Below, in pieces: positions 25,501-35,069 of a DNA stretch of 64,000 nucleotides. The DNA comes from Sternotherus odoratus (lineage: Eukaryota > Chordata > Testudines > Kinosternidae). Where the stretch lies: the NCBI GenBank assembly GCA_032164245.1, contig JAVMKO010000006.1:106930438-106994437 (forward strand), in the 5' to 3' direction. Both the position numbers and the translations under genes were made by a program. Positions within the stretch are counted from its first letter, which is position 1. Every line of letters begins with the position of its first letter. The notes under the pieces were generated by a model. It worked only from the letters and a program-made list of their open reading frames with translations, was not told the origin of the DNA and searched no databases.

Positions 25501-28013
25501 AGGAAGGTGGAAGTGGGGACCCCTGAAGCTCCTGGCCTGGGACACAGGCTGTGTACGGAGAAGGGGCCCTTCCCCCGGAGTCCGGTCTGGCTTCCTAGGG
25601 AGCGGTTCAGACCATCGCCCGGGCGCTCCGGGACACCTTCTGGTCCCGATCCCCCCCCCGGACCCAGCCCCGTCTCACCCAGTCGATGTTATCCAGCCAG
25701 TTGTCCCGGATCAGCGCCTCGCGGCGCAGGAAGTAGTTCCCCTCCGAGTCGAAGTGCCCCTCCTCCATCTCCTCCTCCAGGTTGAAGGGGGTGATCCGCA
25801 CCCCGTCCTCGTAGTCAATGGTGGCCGACTCCTGCCCTGCCCGGGGAGACCCCCTGCCCGTCAGGCCCGCCACAGTCCCCCCGACGTCCCCCCTTCCCCC
25901 CGCAGGATCACCCCCCCTGCCCCAGTCTCCCCCACTTCCCCCCAGGCCAGCCCGTCTCCCCTGGATCCCACCCCCACCCTCCCTCACCCCCAGTCTCCCC
26001 CACTTCCCCCCGGACCAGCCCCCGTCTCTCCCGGATCCCACCCCCACCCTCCCTCACCCCCAGTCTCCCCCACTTCCCCCCGGACCAGCCCCCGTCTCCC
26101 CTGGATCCCACCCCCACCCTCCCTCACCCCCAGTCTCCCCCACTTCCCCCCGGACCAGCCCCCGTCTCTCCCGGATCCCACCCCCACCCTCCCTCACCCC
26201 CAGTCTCCCCCACTTCCCCCCGGACCAGCCCCCGTCTCTCCCGGATCCCACCCCCACCCTCCCTCACCCCCACTTCCCCCCGGACCAGCCCCCGTCTCCC
26301 CTGGATCCCACCCCCACCCTCCCTCACCCCCAGTCTCCCCCACTTCCCCCCGGGCCAGCCCCCGTCTCCCCCGGATCCCACCCCCACCCTCCCTCACCCC
26401 CACTTCCCCCCGGACCAGCCCCCGTCTCCCCTGGATCCCACCCCCACCCTCCCTCACCCCCAGTCTCCCCCACTTCCCCCCGGACCAGCCCCCGTCTCTC
26501 CCGGATCCAACCCCACCCTCCCTCACCCCCACTTCCCCCCGGACCAGCCCCCGTCTCCCCTGGATCCCACCCCCACCCTCCCTCACCCCCAGTCTCCCCC
26601 ACTTCCCCCCGGGCCAGCCCCCGTCTCCCCTGGATCCCACCCCCACCCTCCCTCACCCCCAGTCTCCCCCACTTCCCCCCGGACCAGCCCCCATCTCCCC
26701 TGGATCCCACCCCCACCCTCCCTCACCCCCAGTCTCCCCCACTTCCCCCCGGGCCAGCCCCCGTCTCCCCCACCTCCCCCCCCCCAGCCCGACCCGGCTC
26801 TCACCCTCCACGTCCTCGGACGCCAGGATGTCGTATTTACTGGCCCGGCCGCCGTCGCCCTCCTCATCCTCGTCTTCCTCGTCGCTGTCCAGCGAGTGTT
26901 TCCCCTTGAACCGGCTCCCTGGGCCGCTGGCCCCCAGGCCGGGCTCTGTCAGCTGGGAGGGGGGATGTTAGAGCCCCTCGGTCACCCCCCCCGGCACCAC
27001 CACCCGAATCACCCCGACACACGGCACCCCCGGGTAACACCCCCCGGGTCACCCCGACACACGGCACCCCCGGGTAACACCCCCTGGGTCACCCCGACAC
27101 ACGGCACCCCCGGGTAACACCCCCCAGGTCACCCCGACACACGGCACCCCCGGGTAACACCCCCCGGGACACCCCGACACACGGCACCCCCGGGTAACAC
27201 CCCCCGGGTCACCCCGACACACGGCACCCCCGGGTAACACCCCCCGGGTCACCCTGAGACACGGCACCCCCGGGTAACACCCCCCGGGTCACCCCGACAC
27301 ACGGCACCCCCGGATAACACCCCCCGGGTCACCCCGACACACGGCACCCCCGGGTAACACCCACCGGGTCACCCCGACACACGGCACCCCCGGGTAACAC
27401 CCCCCGGGTCACCCTGAGACACGGCACCCCCGGGTAACACCCCCCGGGTCACCCCGACACACGGCACCCCCGGGTAACACCCCCCGGGTCACCCCGACAC
27501 ACGGCACCCCCGGGTAACACCCCCCCGGTCACCCCGACACACGGCACCCCCAGATAACACCCCCCGGGCCACCCCGGCACGCGGCGCCCCTGGGTAACAC
27601 CCCCCCAGGTCACCCCGACACACGGCCCCCTCTGATACCAGCTGCCAGGTCACCCAAAACACCTCCCCCACCCCGAGACATCCCAGGGGGACACCAAAAC
27701 ACAACACCCATCCACACCTTGGTCATACCCCCTCGGGGGCCCCCCTCCTACGCCCAGCGACCCCTTACCTCCAACAGCGACTGGATGCCCCCACACCCCC
27801 ATCCCCCCTACAGGGACCCTGTGCCTCCTGGAGACCCTCCCTCACGCCCCCATCCTCACAACAGGACCACTTTGCCCCCCCTAGGGCCCCCCCCCCGCCC
27901 CGAGTCCCCCCTCCCATCCCATCCCCGGAACTCACCTTCTTCTTGGGCATGGCCAGTTCCTCCTCCTCGTCCCCCTCCGCCTGGTCCTCAAACGTCACCT
28001 TGCGCTTGGGCAT
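22540..28013 (-). CDS. CD2BP2: CD2 antigen cytoplasmic tail-binding protein 2 (U5 snRNP 52K), GYF-domain protein
   Basis: Adaptor of the U5 snRNP that also binds proline-rich ligands such as the CD2 tail (family knowledge). Coding exons: 27936-28013, 26805-26952, 25679-25836, 24092-24554, 23549-23676, 22540-22650; phases join to give 361 residues against about 341 in human. The start MPKRKVTFE, the acidic [11 protein letters not shown] segment, [47 protein letters not shown] and LDMFAEDL match the family. The C-terminal GYF domain (about residues 300-361) carries [12 protein letters not shown], the M-x2-W spacing and GYF, ending FDFDLYT-like (VDFDLYT). Exon 5 has a tandem CAGCAG acceptor. All five introns are filled with minisatellites; intron 3 also holds a solo LTR. 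Confidence 0.96.
22750..23545. repeat. 40-bp minisatellite, about 20 copies (CD2BP2 intron 5)
   Basis: Unit of about 40 bp: GCTGGGATGCGGCCGGCTCC followed by GGGGTGGGACCCGGCTCGGC, with T/C and G-run variants. It nearly fills intron 5. Open frames exist on both strands and are spurious. Two similar units occur near 61438-61525. Confidence 0.95.
23700..24062. repeat. 42-bp C-rich minisatellite, about 8 copies (CD2BP2 intron 4)
   Basis: Units alternate CCCCGGACCCCAGCCCCCCT with GCTCCCCCCTGTGCCCCTCG. The array reaches to within about 30 bp of the exon 4 splice donor. Confidence 0.9.
24590..24862. repeat. CCCCGTCTCCCCTTCTGGTCC minisatellite (CD2BP2 intron 3)
   Basis: About six units of 35-45 bp contain GTCTCCCCTTCTGGTCCCGA and a CCCCCGGACCCAGCC block. 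The solo LTR at 24864 inserted inside one unit, since the array word TTCTGGTCCCGATCC resumes at its other end (25636). Confidence 0.85.
24864..25635 (+). mobile_element. Solo LTR, 772 bp, with 5-bp target-site duplication
   Basis: Same family as the element at 199-955, with TG...CA termini (TGTGACGAGG ... CCGGGACA). The flanks 24859-24863 and 25636-25640 are both CCTTC. It contains AATAAA near 25220. It lies in CD2BP2 intron 3 antisense to the gene and carries no internal region. Confidence 0.9.
25890..26780. repeat. 70-bp C-rich minisatellite, about 13 copies (CD2BP2 intron 2)
   Basis: The unit includes CTGGATCCCACCCCCACCCT, CCCTCACCCCCAGTCTCCCC and CACTTCCCCCCGGACCAGCC. A few units lack the CAGTCTCCCC block (about 60 bp). 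Purely intronic. Confidence 0.93.
26990..27610. repeat. 40-bp minisatellite, about 15 copies (CD2BP2 intron 1)
   Basis: Unit: GGTCACCCCGACACACGGCA followed by CCCCCGGGTAACACCCCCCG. Copies are nearly identical. The rest of intron 1 (27610-27935) is C-rich, with no further feature seen. Confidence 0.95.
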
Positions 28014-28330
28014 GGTGCCCCCTGACGGTCCCGGGGAGGGGGGAGCGCTGGGTGAGAAGGGGGGGGTCCCCCGGACGGGCCTCACTGCCCCTCTCTGGGG
28101 TCTGCCTGCAGCCCGACGGGTCCCTTCAGCGCTCCTCCCTGACGATCCCAAAGCGGCCCCCGGAGCGCTGCAATAACAAACAAAAGACCCTACAATAACA
28201 AACCGCCGCTCACAACAGACGATCATGGGGGCTGGCCGTAGCAAAGCGAGGACTCACGACAGACCCTGCGCCGAGCCACCAGGGCCGGGCAGAGGAGACC
28301 CTACGATAACCCAGGACCGCTGGCCACTGA
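28014..28330 (-). promoter_or_regulatory. CD2BP2 5' flank with GAGACCCTACAATAACA-type motifs
   Basis: Upstream of the start codon the motif AAGACCCTACAATAACAAA (about 28182) and GAGACCCTACGATAACCC (about 28291) match the array seen downstream of the gene at 21245-22245. No TATA box was found. The promoter role is inferred from position only. Confidence 0.4.
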
Positions 28331-28501
28331 GAAGCCCCTTATCTGTGAGTAGGAGGGCAGGTCGGGTGCTACGCTCCAGGGCGGCGGACCGGCAGGAGAT
28401 AGTCAGCAGGTTCGGGGTACCGGAAAGACTTGGGACCGGCCCCCCACTTGGGGGGGGGGTGCGCTCTGCTCCTTAGAGCACATGGCTAGAGAAGGGCATT
28501 A

Positions 28502-28760
28502 ATCTATCTATATAAAAGTCAAGTGGTGTATGTATGTATGTATGTATGACTGCGAACTCCTCCCGCACCGTTTGAGCCAGAGACTTGAAATTTGGTACAG
28601 TGAGGGGTCTTGGGGTCTAGATGGTCATAAGGATCAAAAAAAATTCGAATCTCACCTCTGACGCCCCCCAGGGGGTGAAAGTCTTTCAGGGCCAATCACA
28701 TCGGCTGGGCGGCTAGGTGGTGATGACGTCATAATACCCCCTCCAACAGACACCTCACTC
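28502..28760 (+). mobile_element. Helitron-like 5' end fragment
   Basis: The stretch TCTATCTATATAAAAGTCAA, then GTATGTATGTATGTATG, then AACTCCTCCCGCACCG, then GACTTGAAATTTGGTAC has the word order of Helitron 5' termini (TC start, TATATAAAA, GTATGT run, AACTCCTAAACGG-like, AAATTTGGTA). No 3' CTRR hairpin end was found, so it is a fragment. Confidence 0.55.
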
Positions 28761-29600
28761 GCTCAGCTCGCCCCTCCCCCTCCCAACGGAACCCCGGAAT
28801 CCATCAGCTCTGTGCCCCCCCCCCCCCACCTGCGAAGGTCCCCGGAATCACTCGGCTCTGGGCCCCCTCCCCGCCTGCGACGGATCCCAGTTGGGTTTGG
28901 TGGGACGGTAAGTGAGGTGGGGGTGTCGGGTTCGGTCGGGGGGTGAGGTTTGGGTGTTGGGGTTGGTCAGGGAGTGTCAGCTATCTGTCCCCTCCCCACC
29001 TCCGACTGACCTGAGCAGCGCTGAGCACTTATGCTAGTTCTTTATAAGGCTTTAACAGCACAGTACAGACGTTACCAACTTAAAGGGAGCCTTAGCCTGT
29101 GTCTTGTGCTAAGTTGGCCAGGAGTCCTAGGGGGGGATGGGGGGGGGGGGGAGTTTAAACAGCGTTTAAACCACTCTCTGAATGATCCACGACGCTCGTC
29201 TCCAAGAGGCAGAGAGGTTCGCGGATTTGCAATCCTAAAATCCTCGGCTCTGCTTTAAACCACCTCGGCCCGTACCAGGTTCACCAACGTTCAAAAGTGA
29301 ACGGCAGGGGAGCGCTGCAGCCCCTCCCCCTGAACGGGTGCCGGCCAGTGCCCCCGCCCCGCCCCCGACTAAAGGTGCCATCACCAGAAGAGCAGGAAAT
29401 GAACCTTGCCCATTTAGGCTAAACGGAGTCACGTCCCGGGCTCCATCTCTGTTGTCCCAGAACAGATGACCGGCTCCGGGGGGGAGGGGGAGGGCACTCA
29501 GGGACGTGGTGTGATTTTTCAGAATCTCTTTTGGGAACAGTCCTGTCGGTGAACTAGCTGGTACTTATGATTATGTGTGTTCATCCTGGGAGCTAAAGTT
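28761..29600. other. Intergenic sequence without a recognised gene
   Basis: Holds two similar C-rich blocks (GGAACCCCGGAATC and GGTCCCCGGAATCACTCGGC), a stretch with possible splice donor GACGGTAAGTGAGG at about 28904, and AT-richer sequence to 29600. No coding assignment could be made. Confidence 0.4.
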
Positions 29601-30100
29601 GTGAATATTAGCTATTGAGTTGTGAATATCAGCTGTGGAGTTGTGAATATCAGCTGTGGAGTTGTGAATATCAGCTGTGGAGTTGTGAATATCAACTGTG
29701 GAGTTGTGAATATCAACTGTGGAGTTGTGAATATCAACTGTGGAGTTGTGAATATCAGCTGTGGAGTTGTGAATATCAGCTGTGGAGTTGTGAATATCAG
29801 CTGTGGAGTTGTGAATATCAGCTATGGAGTTGTGAATATCAACTGTGGAGTTGTGAATATCAGCTGTGGAGTTGTGAATATCAGCTATGGAGTTGTGAAT
29901 ATCAACTGTGGAGTTGTGAATATCAACTGTGGAGTTGTGAATATCAGCTGTGGAGTTGTGAATATCAGCTGTGGAGTTGTGAATATCAGCTGTGGAGTTG
30001 TGAATATCAGCTGTGGAGTTGTGAATATCAACTGTGGAGTTGTGAATATCAGCTGTGGAGTTGTGAATATCAGCTGTGGAGTTGTGAATATCAGCTATGT
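29596..30100. repeat. 21-bp minisatellite, about 24 copies
   Basis: Unit GTTGTGAATATCAGCTGTGGA with A/G and T/C variants (AACTG, GCTATG). Because 21 is divisible by three, frames remain open on both strands for up to 190 codons. There is no start context or splice support for translation. Confidence 0.96.
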
Positions 30101-30980
30101 TTGCTCCTGTGGTAATGCCCATGGGGTATTCAGCCAGCACATGAAGGGACAAGTCAAGCCGAATGGCCCATTAGGGAACACTTAGCTCGCAATGGACCCT
30201 AGAAAACGCCTGTCTCCACTTCACGGACTCATGAAGATGGGTGGGGGCGATGGACGTGTAACCTGCCCCTCTGACTCCAAACACGGAGAACAGATTTCCC
30301 TTTCCTTGGCGCTTGGCAGAAGCCGACACCTGTGGTGTGTGTGTGTGTGTGTGGGGGGGGGTGTCTTTCCTCTCCACATGTCAAAGCCTGGTCCCATTGA
30401 CCTCAACAGCGAACCTCCCTCTCAATGGGAACAGGAGCTGGCCCCGAGCGTTCAGAGACCCATTGCTTGTCTGCCCAGAGTCACGTCCCAGGCACGCTCG
30501 GGTTTCGATGCCCCTCTTGTGTGTGGTGCTGAGGACAACGACAATACGAGGTGGGCGGTGGTTCCCTCGAGATGCCCCCGGCACACGCAGCTCTGTGCCT
30601 CTTCCAGTGCCCGACGGAGAGCGGACACCGGCAGCCGCGGCGTTTGGACACAATGGAGGCGCCGATGGTGCGTAAAGGGAAAGTGGGGGCTCGTCCGTGT
30701 CGGAAGGTGTCAATGTGCGGGGGGGGGGGGGGTGTCCTGGATCCTCAGTGACAGCTGGAGGTACGGGTGCCACCGGGGGCCCAAAGTCTGTTCCACAGCC
30801 GCCGTTGTAACAGGTGAGACGGGTCTGGGGGGGTGGGAGCGGGAGAGCGTGGGGGGGTCCCAGGCTGGGGGTGGGGCAGAGTCACAGGGAGGGTCCCGTG
30901 TCCTCCCAGGGGGGGGGCAGCATCGGCAAGTGATGATTTCACTGTCTGTGGGTCGGGGCTAGTAAACACTGGCCTAGAGC
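30101..30980. other. Intergenic sequence without a recognised gene
   Basis: Includes a GT microsatellite at about 30333-30352 followed by a G run, and otherwise unique-looking sequence. It may include old repeat fragments that I cannot name. Confidence 0.4.
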
Positions 30981-30988
30981 TAATAAAT

Positions 30989-31484
30989 ATTTGCATATGC
31001 AAATTAGCTCCCCTCCACATACCCCCCCTTTTCCCAGCTTACCTGTACCCCGCGGGGTCGCCCCACAGAACAGCCCCACCCTCCCTGGGGGGAGATCTAA
31101 GGGGCAACCCCCGCATCCCAGCTTCCTCATTTGCATATGCAAATGAGGCTCCCATTCCCCATGGGAGTGATCCCAGTGCCCCCCGCCGACGACGCATGGA
31201 AGGGGGCGGGGCCCCGATTTCAACCCAATCAGGGGACACCTGGAACGTCTTAATTTGCATATGTAAACAGCCTACAGCCCCCCCCCCCCGGCGGGGAGCC
31301 CCGCATGAGGGCGACCCCATAGGAACGGGGGGAGGGGCGATGGCGGCCACCAAGCCCCACCTCCTCATTTGCATATGTCAATCACCCGGGGCCTGACACC
31401 GACCCCCCCCGCTGGGTCAGAGCGACCCCCCCTCGCCGGCCTCCACCCGGGCACCCCACAGCCCCCTCATTTGCATATGCAAAT
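30989..31484. promoter_or_regulatory. Five-copy array of palindromic octamer (POU-type) sites
   Basis: ATTTGCATATGCAAAT occurs exactly at 30989-31004, 31129-31144 and 31469-31484; variants with one arm changed lie at 31253-31267 (ATTTGCATATGTAAA) and 31367-31382 (ATTTGCATATGTCAAT). The copy at 31129 extends to a 24-bp perfect palindrome (31125-31148). Start-to-start spacing is 140, 124, 114 and 102 bp. Each half site is the octamer ATGCAAAT bound by POU factors such as Oct-1/Oct-2. The surrounding sequence is GC-rich and not otherwise repeated. Confidence 0.75.
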
Positions 31485-31599
31485 CAGCGCCCCGACATCT
31501 GCGCCGCTCACCCGTCTCCGGAGCTCGCAGGGCGCCTCGCTTCCCAACCGCTTCCGGGTCAGCCCGCCCGGATGTGACGTCACCGCGCCGTTGCCCTCC

Positions 31600-31900
31600 C
31601 CCTAAGCCCCGCCCCTCGCCCGGATTGGTCCCGAGTCTCGCCGCTTCCTCCCTTTGGCTGGGGCGGGAGCCCCCTCGGAATTTGGAAATTGGACCCGCCC
31701 ACAAAGGGGCCTTACCGGAAATGACGTAGAACCATGGCTTCCGCCCCATGGAGGGCGGGGCTGGAGTGAGGGCAGGATTTAAAGGGGCAGGAACCTATGG
31801 GGGGTGCGGACGGAAGAGGAAGTGACGTCATCTCCTGGCAGCCGCTGGCTTCAGCCTATTGGCTACCATGGGGAGCTGGCCTGATGGCAACGTTTAAAGG
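31600..31900. promoter_or_regulatory. CpG-rich promoter-like region with ETS/CRE-type composites
   Basis: Contains CCCGGATTGGTCCC (inverted CCAAT, about 31620), TTACCGGAAATGACGTAGA (about 31711) and GGAAGAGGAAGTGACGTCAT (about 31812). ETS plus CRE composites and CCAAT boxes are typical of housekeeping and bidirectional promoters. It may drive the PHETA-like gene 1.5 kb downstream; no transcript evidence is available. Confidence 0.5.
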
Positions 31901-31919
31901 GGCAGCGACCGGTTTTCTC

Positions 31920-33100
31920 AACCCTCCCCCCCCATGGCGGGGGAAATGCCCCCCCCCAAAAAAATACATCCCCCGGCCTTCCCCCGCCCCCACCCCTCCA
32001 TTCCCCACGAAGGGACCATGAACCCCCCCGCAGCTCCTAACCCCCCCATTGCCCATCCCCCCATTGCAGGGCCCCAAGAACCCCCCCAACCCCACATCCC
32101 TCCGCCCCCAGCTGGGACACATTGCTCCCCTCACAGACCCCCACCCACAGGCCTGATTTTGTCTGGGGTCCCCCCCCCCCCGAAAATTCCTGTGCCCCCC
32201 CCTTGTAGGAACAGAGACACCCCCTCCCCCCCCCCCCCCCCCCCGTTCAGCGGGTCTGGCTCCCGCAAGCCCCTCGGAAGAGCAGGTGGGGTTTTAAACC
32301 CCGGGGCACCCCCACGATTCCACCTGCCCCGGTAGGGGCATGAACCCCAACACACCTGGGGTCACACCGATGCCCCCCCCTTACAGCCATTCGACCCCCC
32401 GCTGATCAGGATTAAACTCTGAGGGAGAGGCCAAGATCAACCCCAGAGCAATGTTCTGCAGGGCCCTGTTTGCCCCCCACCTCTATCCACAGAGCCTGGG
32501 AAATGGGGTGCATCTTTCCAGCAAGGGAAGGAACCGGAAGGGAGCCCTGGATCCCCCACAACCCTTAGCTTACATTTTGGGAACCCCCTTGTATTTCTCC
32601 AGTGGCAGTCCCACACTCTGGGGGGACGCCCCCTCATCTAGGAAGGGAGCCCCCAACCCCCGGCAGCCAGATCCCCCACAGTTGGGCTAAGGATGTGGTA
32701 TGACCCCCTTGTGTTTAACCAGGGCTGGCCTTAGTTTTTTGGGGACACCCTCTAATCTGGGACAGCCCCCCCCAATCAGTCTCCATGCTCCCCCAAATTC
32801 CCCCAGCAACATGGCTCTCCTTAGGACCAAGGGGAACTTCAGACTAGGCACCTCCCTTAGAGTTAGTTCCTTGTTCTACCTCTTCTGTTCCCCTGCCAAG
32901 TAAGGTGCCTTAGGGTGCGGATAAGAAGGGGGCCCAGAGGGGCTGTGCCCCTGAATAGCCACTGAGGCACACACGGATACAGTAGCAGAGACAGGGGTTG
33001 GGGGCTCAGAGCTGAATTTAAGGGGCAATTAAGGTCAAATCGCTGGACCTTAAAAGTGACCCCTGCTCTGACCCAGAGAGAGGAGAGGAAAAGGGGGGAG
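31920..33100. other. C-rich intergenic or 5' intronic sequence
   Basis: No coding match. Two similar blocks containing CCCCCTTGT(A/G)TTT and CCAG near 32586 and 32707 suggest an old duplication of about 120 bp. Poly-C runs at 32170 and 32225 dominate the left part. Confidence 0.4.
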
Positions 33101-33109
33101 CCCCCACCC

Positions 33110-33193
33110 CCCAAGGAGGGGCAGCAGCTTTCCAGGACAAAGGTGGATCCGGGATCCGGCGGACCACACGCAGAGAGGAGCAGCAGAAGGCAG
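33110..33193 (+). other. Probable 5' non-coding exon end of the PHETA-like gene
   Basis: A good donor (GAAGGCAG|GTAAAG) at 33193/33194 and an acceptor (TTTCCCAG) ending at 33314 define a 121-bp intron immediately upstream of the coding exon. The exon's 5' limit is unknown and the start given is arbitrary. Confidence 0.55.
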
Positions 33194-33326
33194 GTAAAGT
33201 CCCCGCCCTGGGACTGGCACCCTCGGGAGGGGAAGGCCTCGTGTCCTATTCCCTGGCCAGCCAGTCCCCACGCTGGAAAGACCCCCGTCCCATTCCCTCT
33301 CTCCCCTTTCCCAGGTCCCCGTCCCC

Positions 33327-33911
33327 ATGAAGCTGCATGAGACCAGCGTCCTGGGCTACTCCCGCATGGCAGCGCCCCCCGACCGGCAGGGGCGGCTGTA
33401 CAAGAAGAGCGAACGCAGCAGCAGCTACCAGCGGCGCTGGTGCGAGCTGCGGGGGAACCTGCTCTTTTACTGGGAGCGGCAGGGGGACCGCGAGCCCCTG
33501 GGGCTGATCCTGCTGGAGGGCTGCACCGTTGAGCTGCAGGAATCCACCACGGAGCCTTTCACCTTCGAGATCTCCTACCCCGAGGGTCCGCTGCGCCACC
33601 GGGCCTACAAGATGGCTGCTGAAGACCAGGCCTCCATGGAGGGCTGGGTGCGAGCTCTGACCACTGCCAGCTTCGACTACTTGCGGGCCCTGTTGACGGA
33701 GCTGGAGGGACAGTACCAGGCCAGCGGGGCGACGCCACTGGAAGAGAGGGCTGCACGGCGCACCCCACTGGTGGCAGTAGTGGGATTGCCAGACTTTGCG
33801 GGGCTTCACCGGCAGTTCGGGGAGGAGATTGTGAAACTGAGGGCCAGGTGGAAGGAGGAGAGAGCAGGAGGGGCCCAGATAGCGCAGGGGGACCTCATTG
33901 ATTTGGAGTAG
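33327..33911 (+). CDS. Sesquipedalian/PHETA-like PH-domain protein
   Basis: Likely an endosomal/trans-Golgi adaptor that binds the inositol 5-phosphatases OCRL/INPP5B through an F&H motif, as PHETA1 and PHETA2 do. The 194-residue protein is in one coding exon, as I recall for those genes. The start MKLHETSVLGYS matches the family N terminus (MKLNERS-like). The PH domain spans about residues 18-115 (GRLYKK, RRWCELRGNLLFYWE, GLILLEGCTVEL, MEGWVRALTTASFDYLR). An F&H motif FAGLH (F157, H161) is followed by FGEEIVKLR. The C-terminus LIDLE fits a clathrin-box pattern. It is shorter than PHETA1/2 (about 250 residues) because the linker is short. Human 16p11.2 has no such gene that I know of, so this could be a third paralogue; a retained PHETA1 or PHETA2 copy is the alternative. 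Confidence 0.9.
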   Translation: MKLHETSVLGYSRMAAPPDRQGRLYKKSERSSSYQRRWCELRGNLLFYWERQGDREPLGLILLEGCTVELQESTTEPFTFEISYPEGPLRHRAYKMAAEDQASMEGWVRALTTASFDYLRALLTELEGQYQASGATPLEERAARRTPLVAVVGLPDFAGLHRQFGEEIVKLRARWKEERAGGAQIAQGDLIDLE

Positions 33912-34247
33912 GGAGAGAGGGAGCGGAGAAAGGAGGTGAGCCGGAGGGGGTAGGGAATCCACCTTCATTGCCATCAAATACAGGAGAAACTATGGGGGAC
34001 CCAGGGGCAGGCTAGCAGGGGCTGCAGGTTGGGATTGAGGGGCACCAATCAAGTGGGGGGTGGGCAAGGCTGGGATAGCAGGGGGCTGCAAGTCCGAATC
34101 AAGGGACACCAGAGCTGTGAGAGGGCTGTGACGGGCTAGAAATCCCCTACTCGGGCAAAGGAGGCAAAGGGACCCGCTCCCTCCGCCCCTCGGCGGTCTG
34201 CGGGGGAAGGGGGAGAAAATATTACGCTGTGAAAACGCCTTTACGAT

Positions 34248-34253
34248 AATAAA
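34248..34253 (+). terminator. Poly(A) signal AATAAA of the PHETA-like gene
   Basis: AATAAA lies 337 bp past the stop codon within an AT-richer stretch and is followed by a T/G-containing segment. This is the first canonical signal downstream of the gene. Confidence 0.65.
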
Positions 34254-34366
34254 ATGTTTCTATCCGGGCCCTGGTACCAGCCGTGTGAATTCACCAGGCA
34301 GGGGGCGGTGTGGGCAGGGGCACAGGCTGAGGGGGCAGCTCCCGGCTCCTCCCGCCCCAGCCTCTC

Positions 34367-34380
34367 CCAGCAGGGGGCGC
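34367..34380 (+). promoter_or_regulatory. CTCF-consensus match, forward orientation
   Basis: CCAGCAGGGGGCGC fits the CTCF core consensus CCASYAGRKGGCRS at all 14 positions. It points toward the oppositely oriented 16-unit array at 45849-46717. Binding is not shown. Confidence 0.5.
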
Positions 34381-35050
34381 AGTGGGGAGCAGGAGCACTG
34401 ACTGCCCGGGAGAGCGCCCCCTGCAGAGCCCCCCGCCCCACTCCATGCAGCACAGCGCCCCCTAGTGCGGCTCCAAGGCATCGGGGTCACCTCTGGGGTC
34501 TGAGAACGTCCCAGTTCATTTCGGCCAATCCCCCCGCCGAAGGAAGATCTTTTGTGGGGCAGACCAGCGGAGGAGACGCTCCATCAAGGCCCACGGAGCC
34601 CGTGACCGCCTGGGGCAGGATCCTCCCCGTCTGTCTCTCTGGCTCGGACCTCCAACAATGGTCCCGCGACCGGTTCTGTTCCAAGCCCCCGGCCTTGGGG
34701 AGAGGCCCCCGTCCCCCCCCCCCATCCTCTCCGAACTTAAACAAGCACCGAGCGCCACGCAATGCACAGCCCGGCCCCTTGTGGCCACTGCTCGCCCATC
34801 AGTCAGCATCTCTGATGCACTAGACGAGCTTGCTCCCTGCCCACAGAACCCAGGAGTCCTGGTTCCCAGCCTAAGCCACTAAACCCCACTTCCCTCCCAG
34901 AGCTGGGGACGGAACCCAGGAGTCCTGGTTCCCAGCCTAACCCACTAAACCCCACTTCCCTCCCAGAGCTGGGGACGGAACCCAGGAGTCCTGGCGCTCC
35001 CTAACCTCGCACAGCGACCCTAAAGGAACAGACTCCCAACTCAGCAACCC
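34381..35050. other. Intergenic sequence with a MIR-like minisatellite
   Basis: No gene recognised at 34381-34840. From 34846 to 34998 there are two to three copies of AACCCAGGAGTCCTGGTTCC and TAACCCACTAAACCCCACTT, the MIR-like unit in reverse orientation. Confidence 0.6.
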
Positions 35051-35069
35051 TCAGCCCCATGCCCCCCTA

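Noticed and set aside
25475..26971. Plus-strand proline-rich frame of about 500 codons
   Set aside because: Runs through a solo LTR, two CD2BP2 exons in antisense and the 70-bp repeat; no real gene would be built this way.
29031..29258. Small frame beginning MLVLYKALTAQYRRYQ
   Set aside because: No family resemblance, no splice or promoter support, and it lies in sequence that looks like old repeat.
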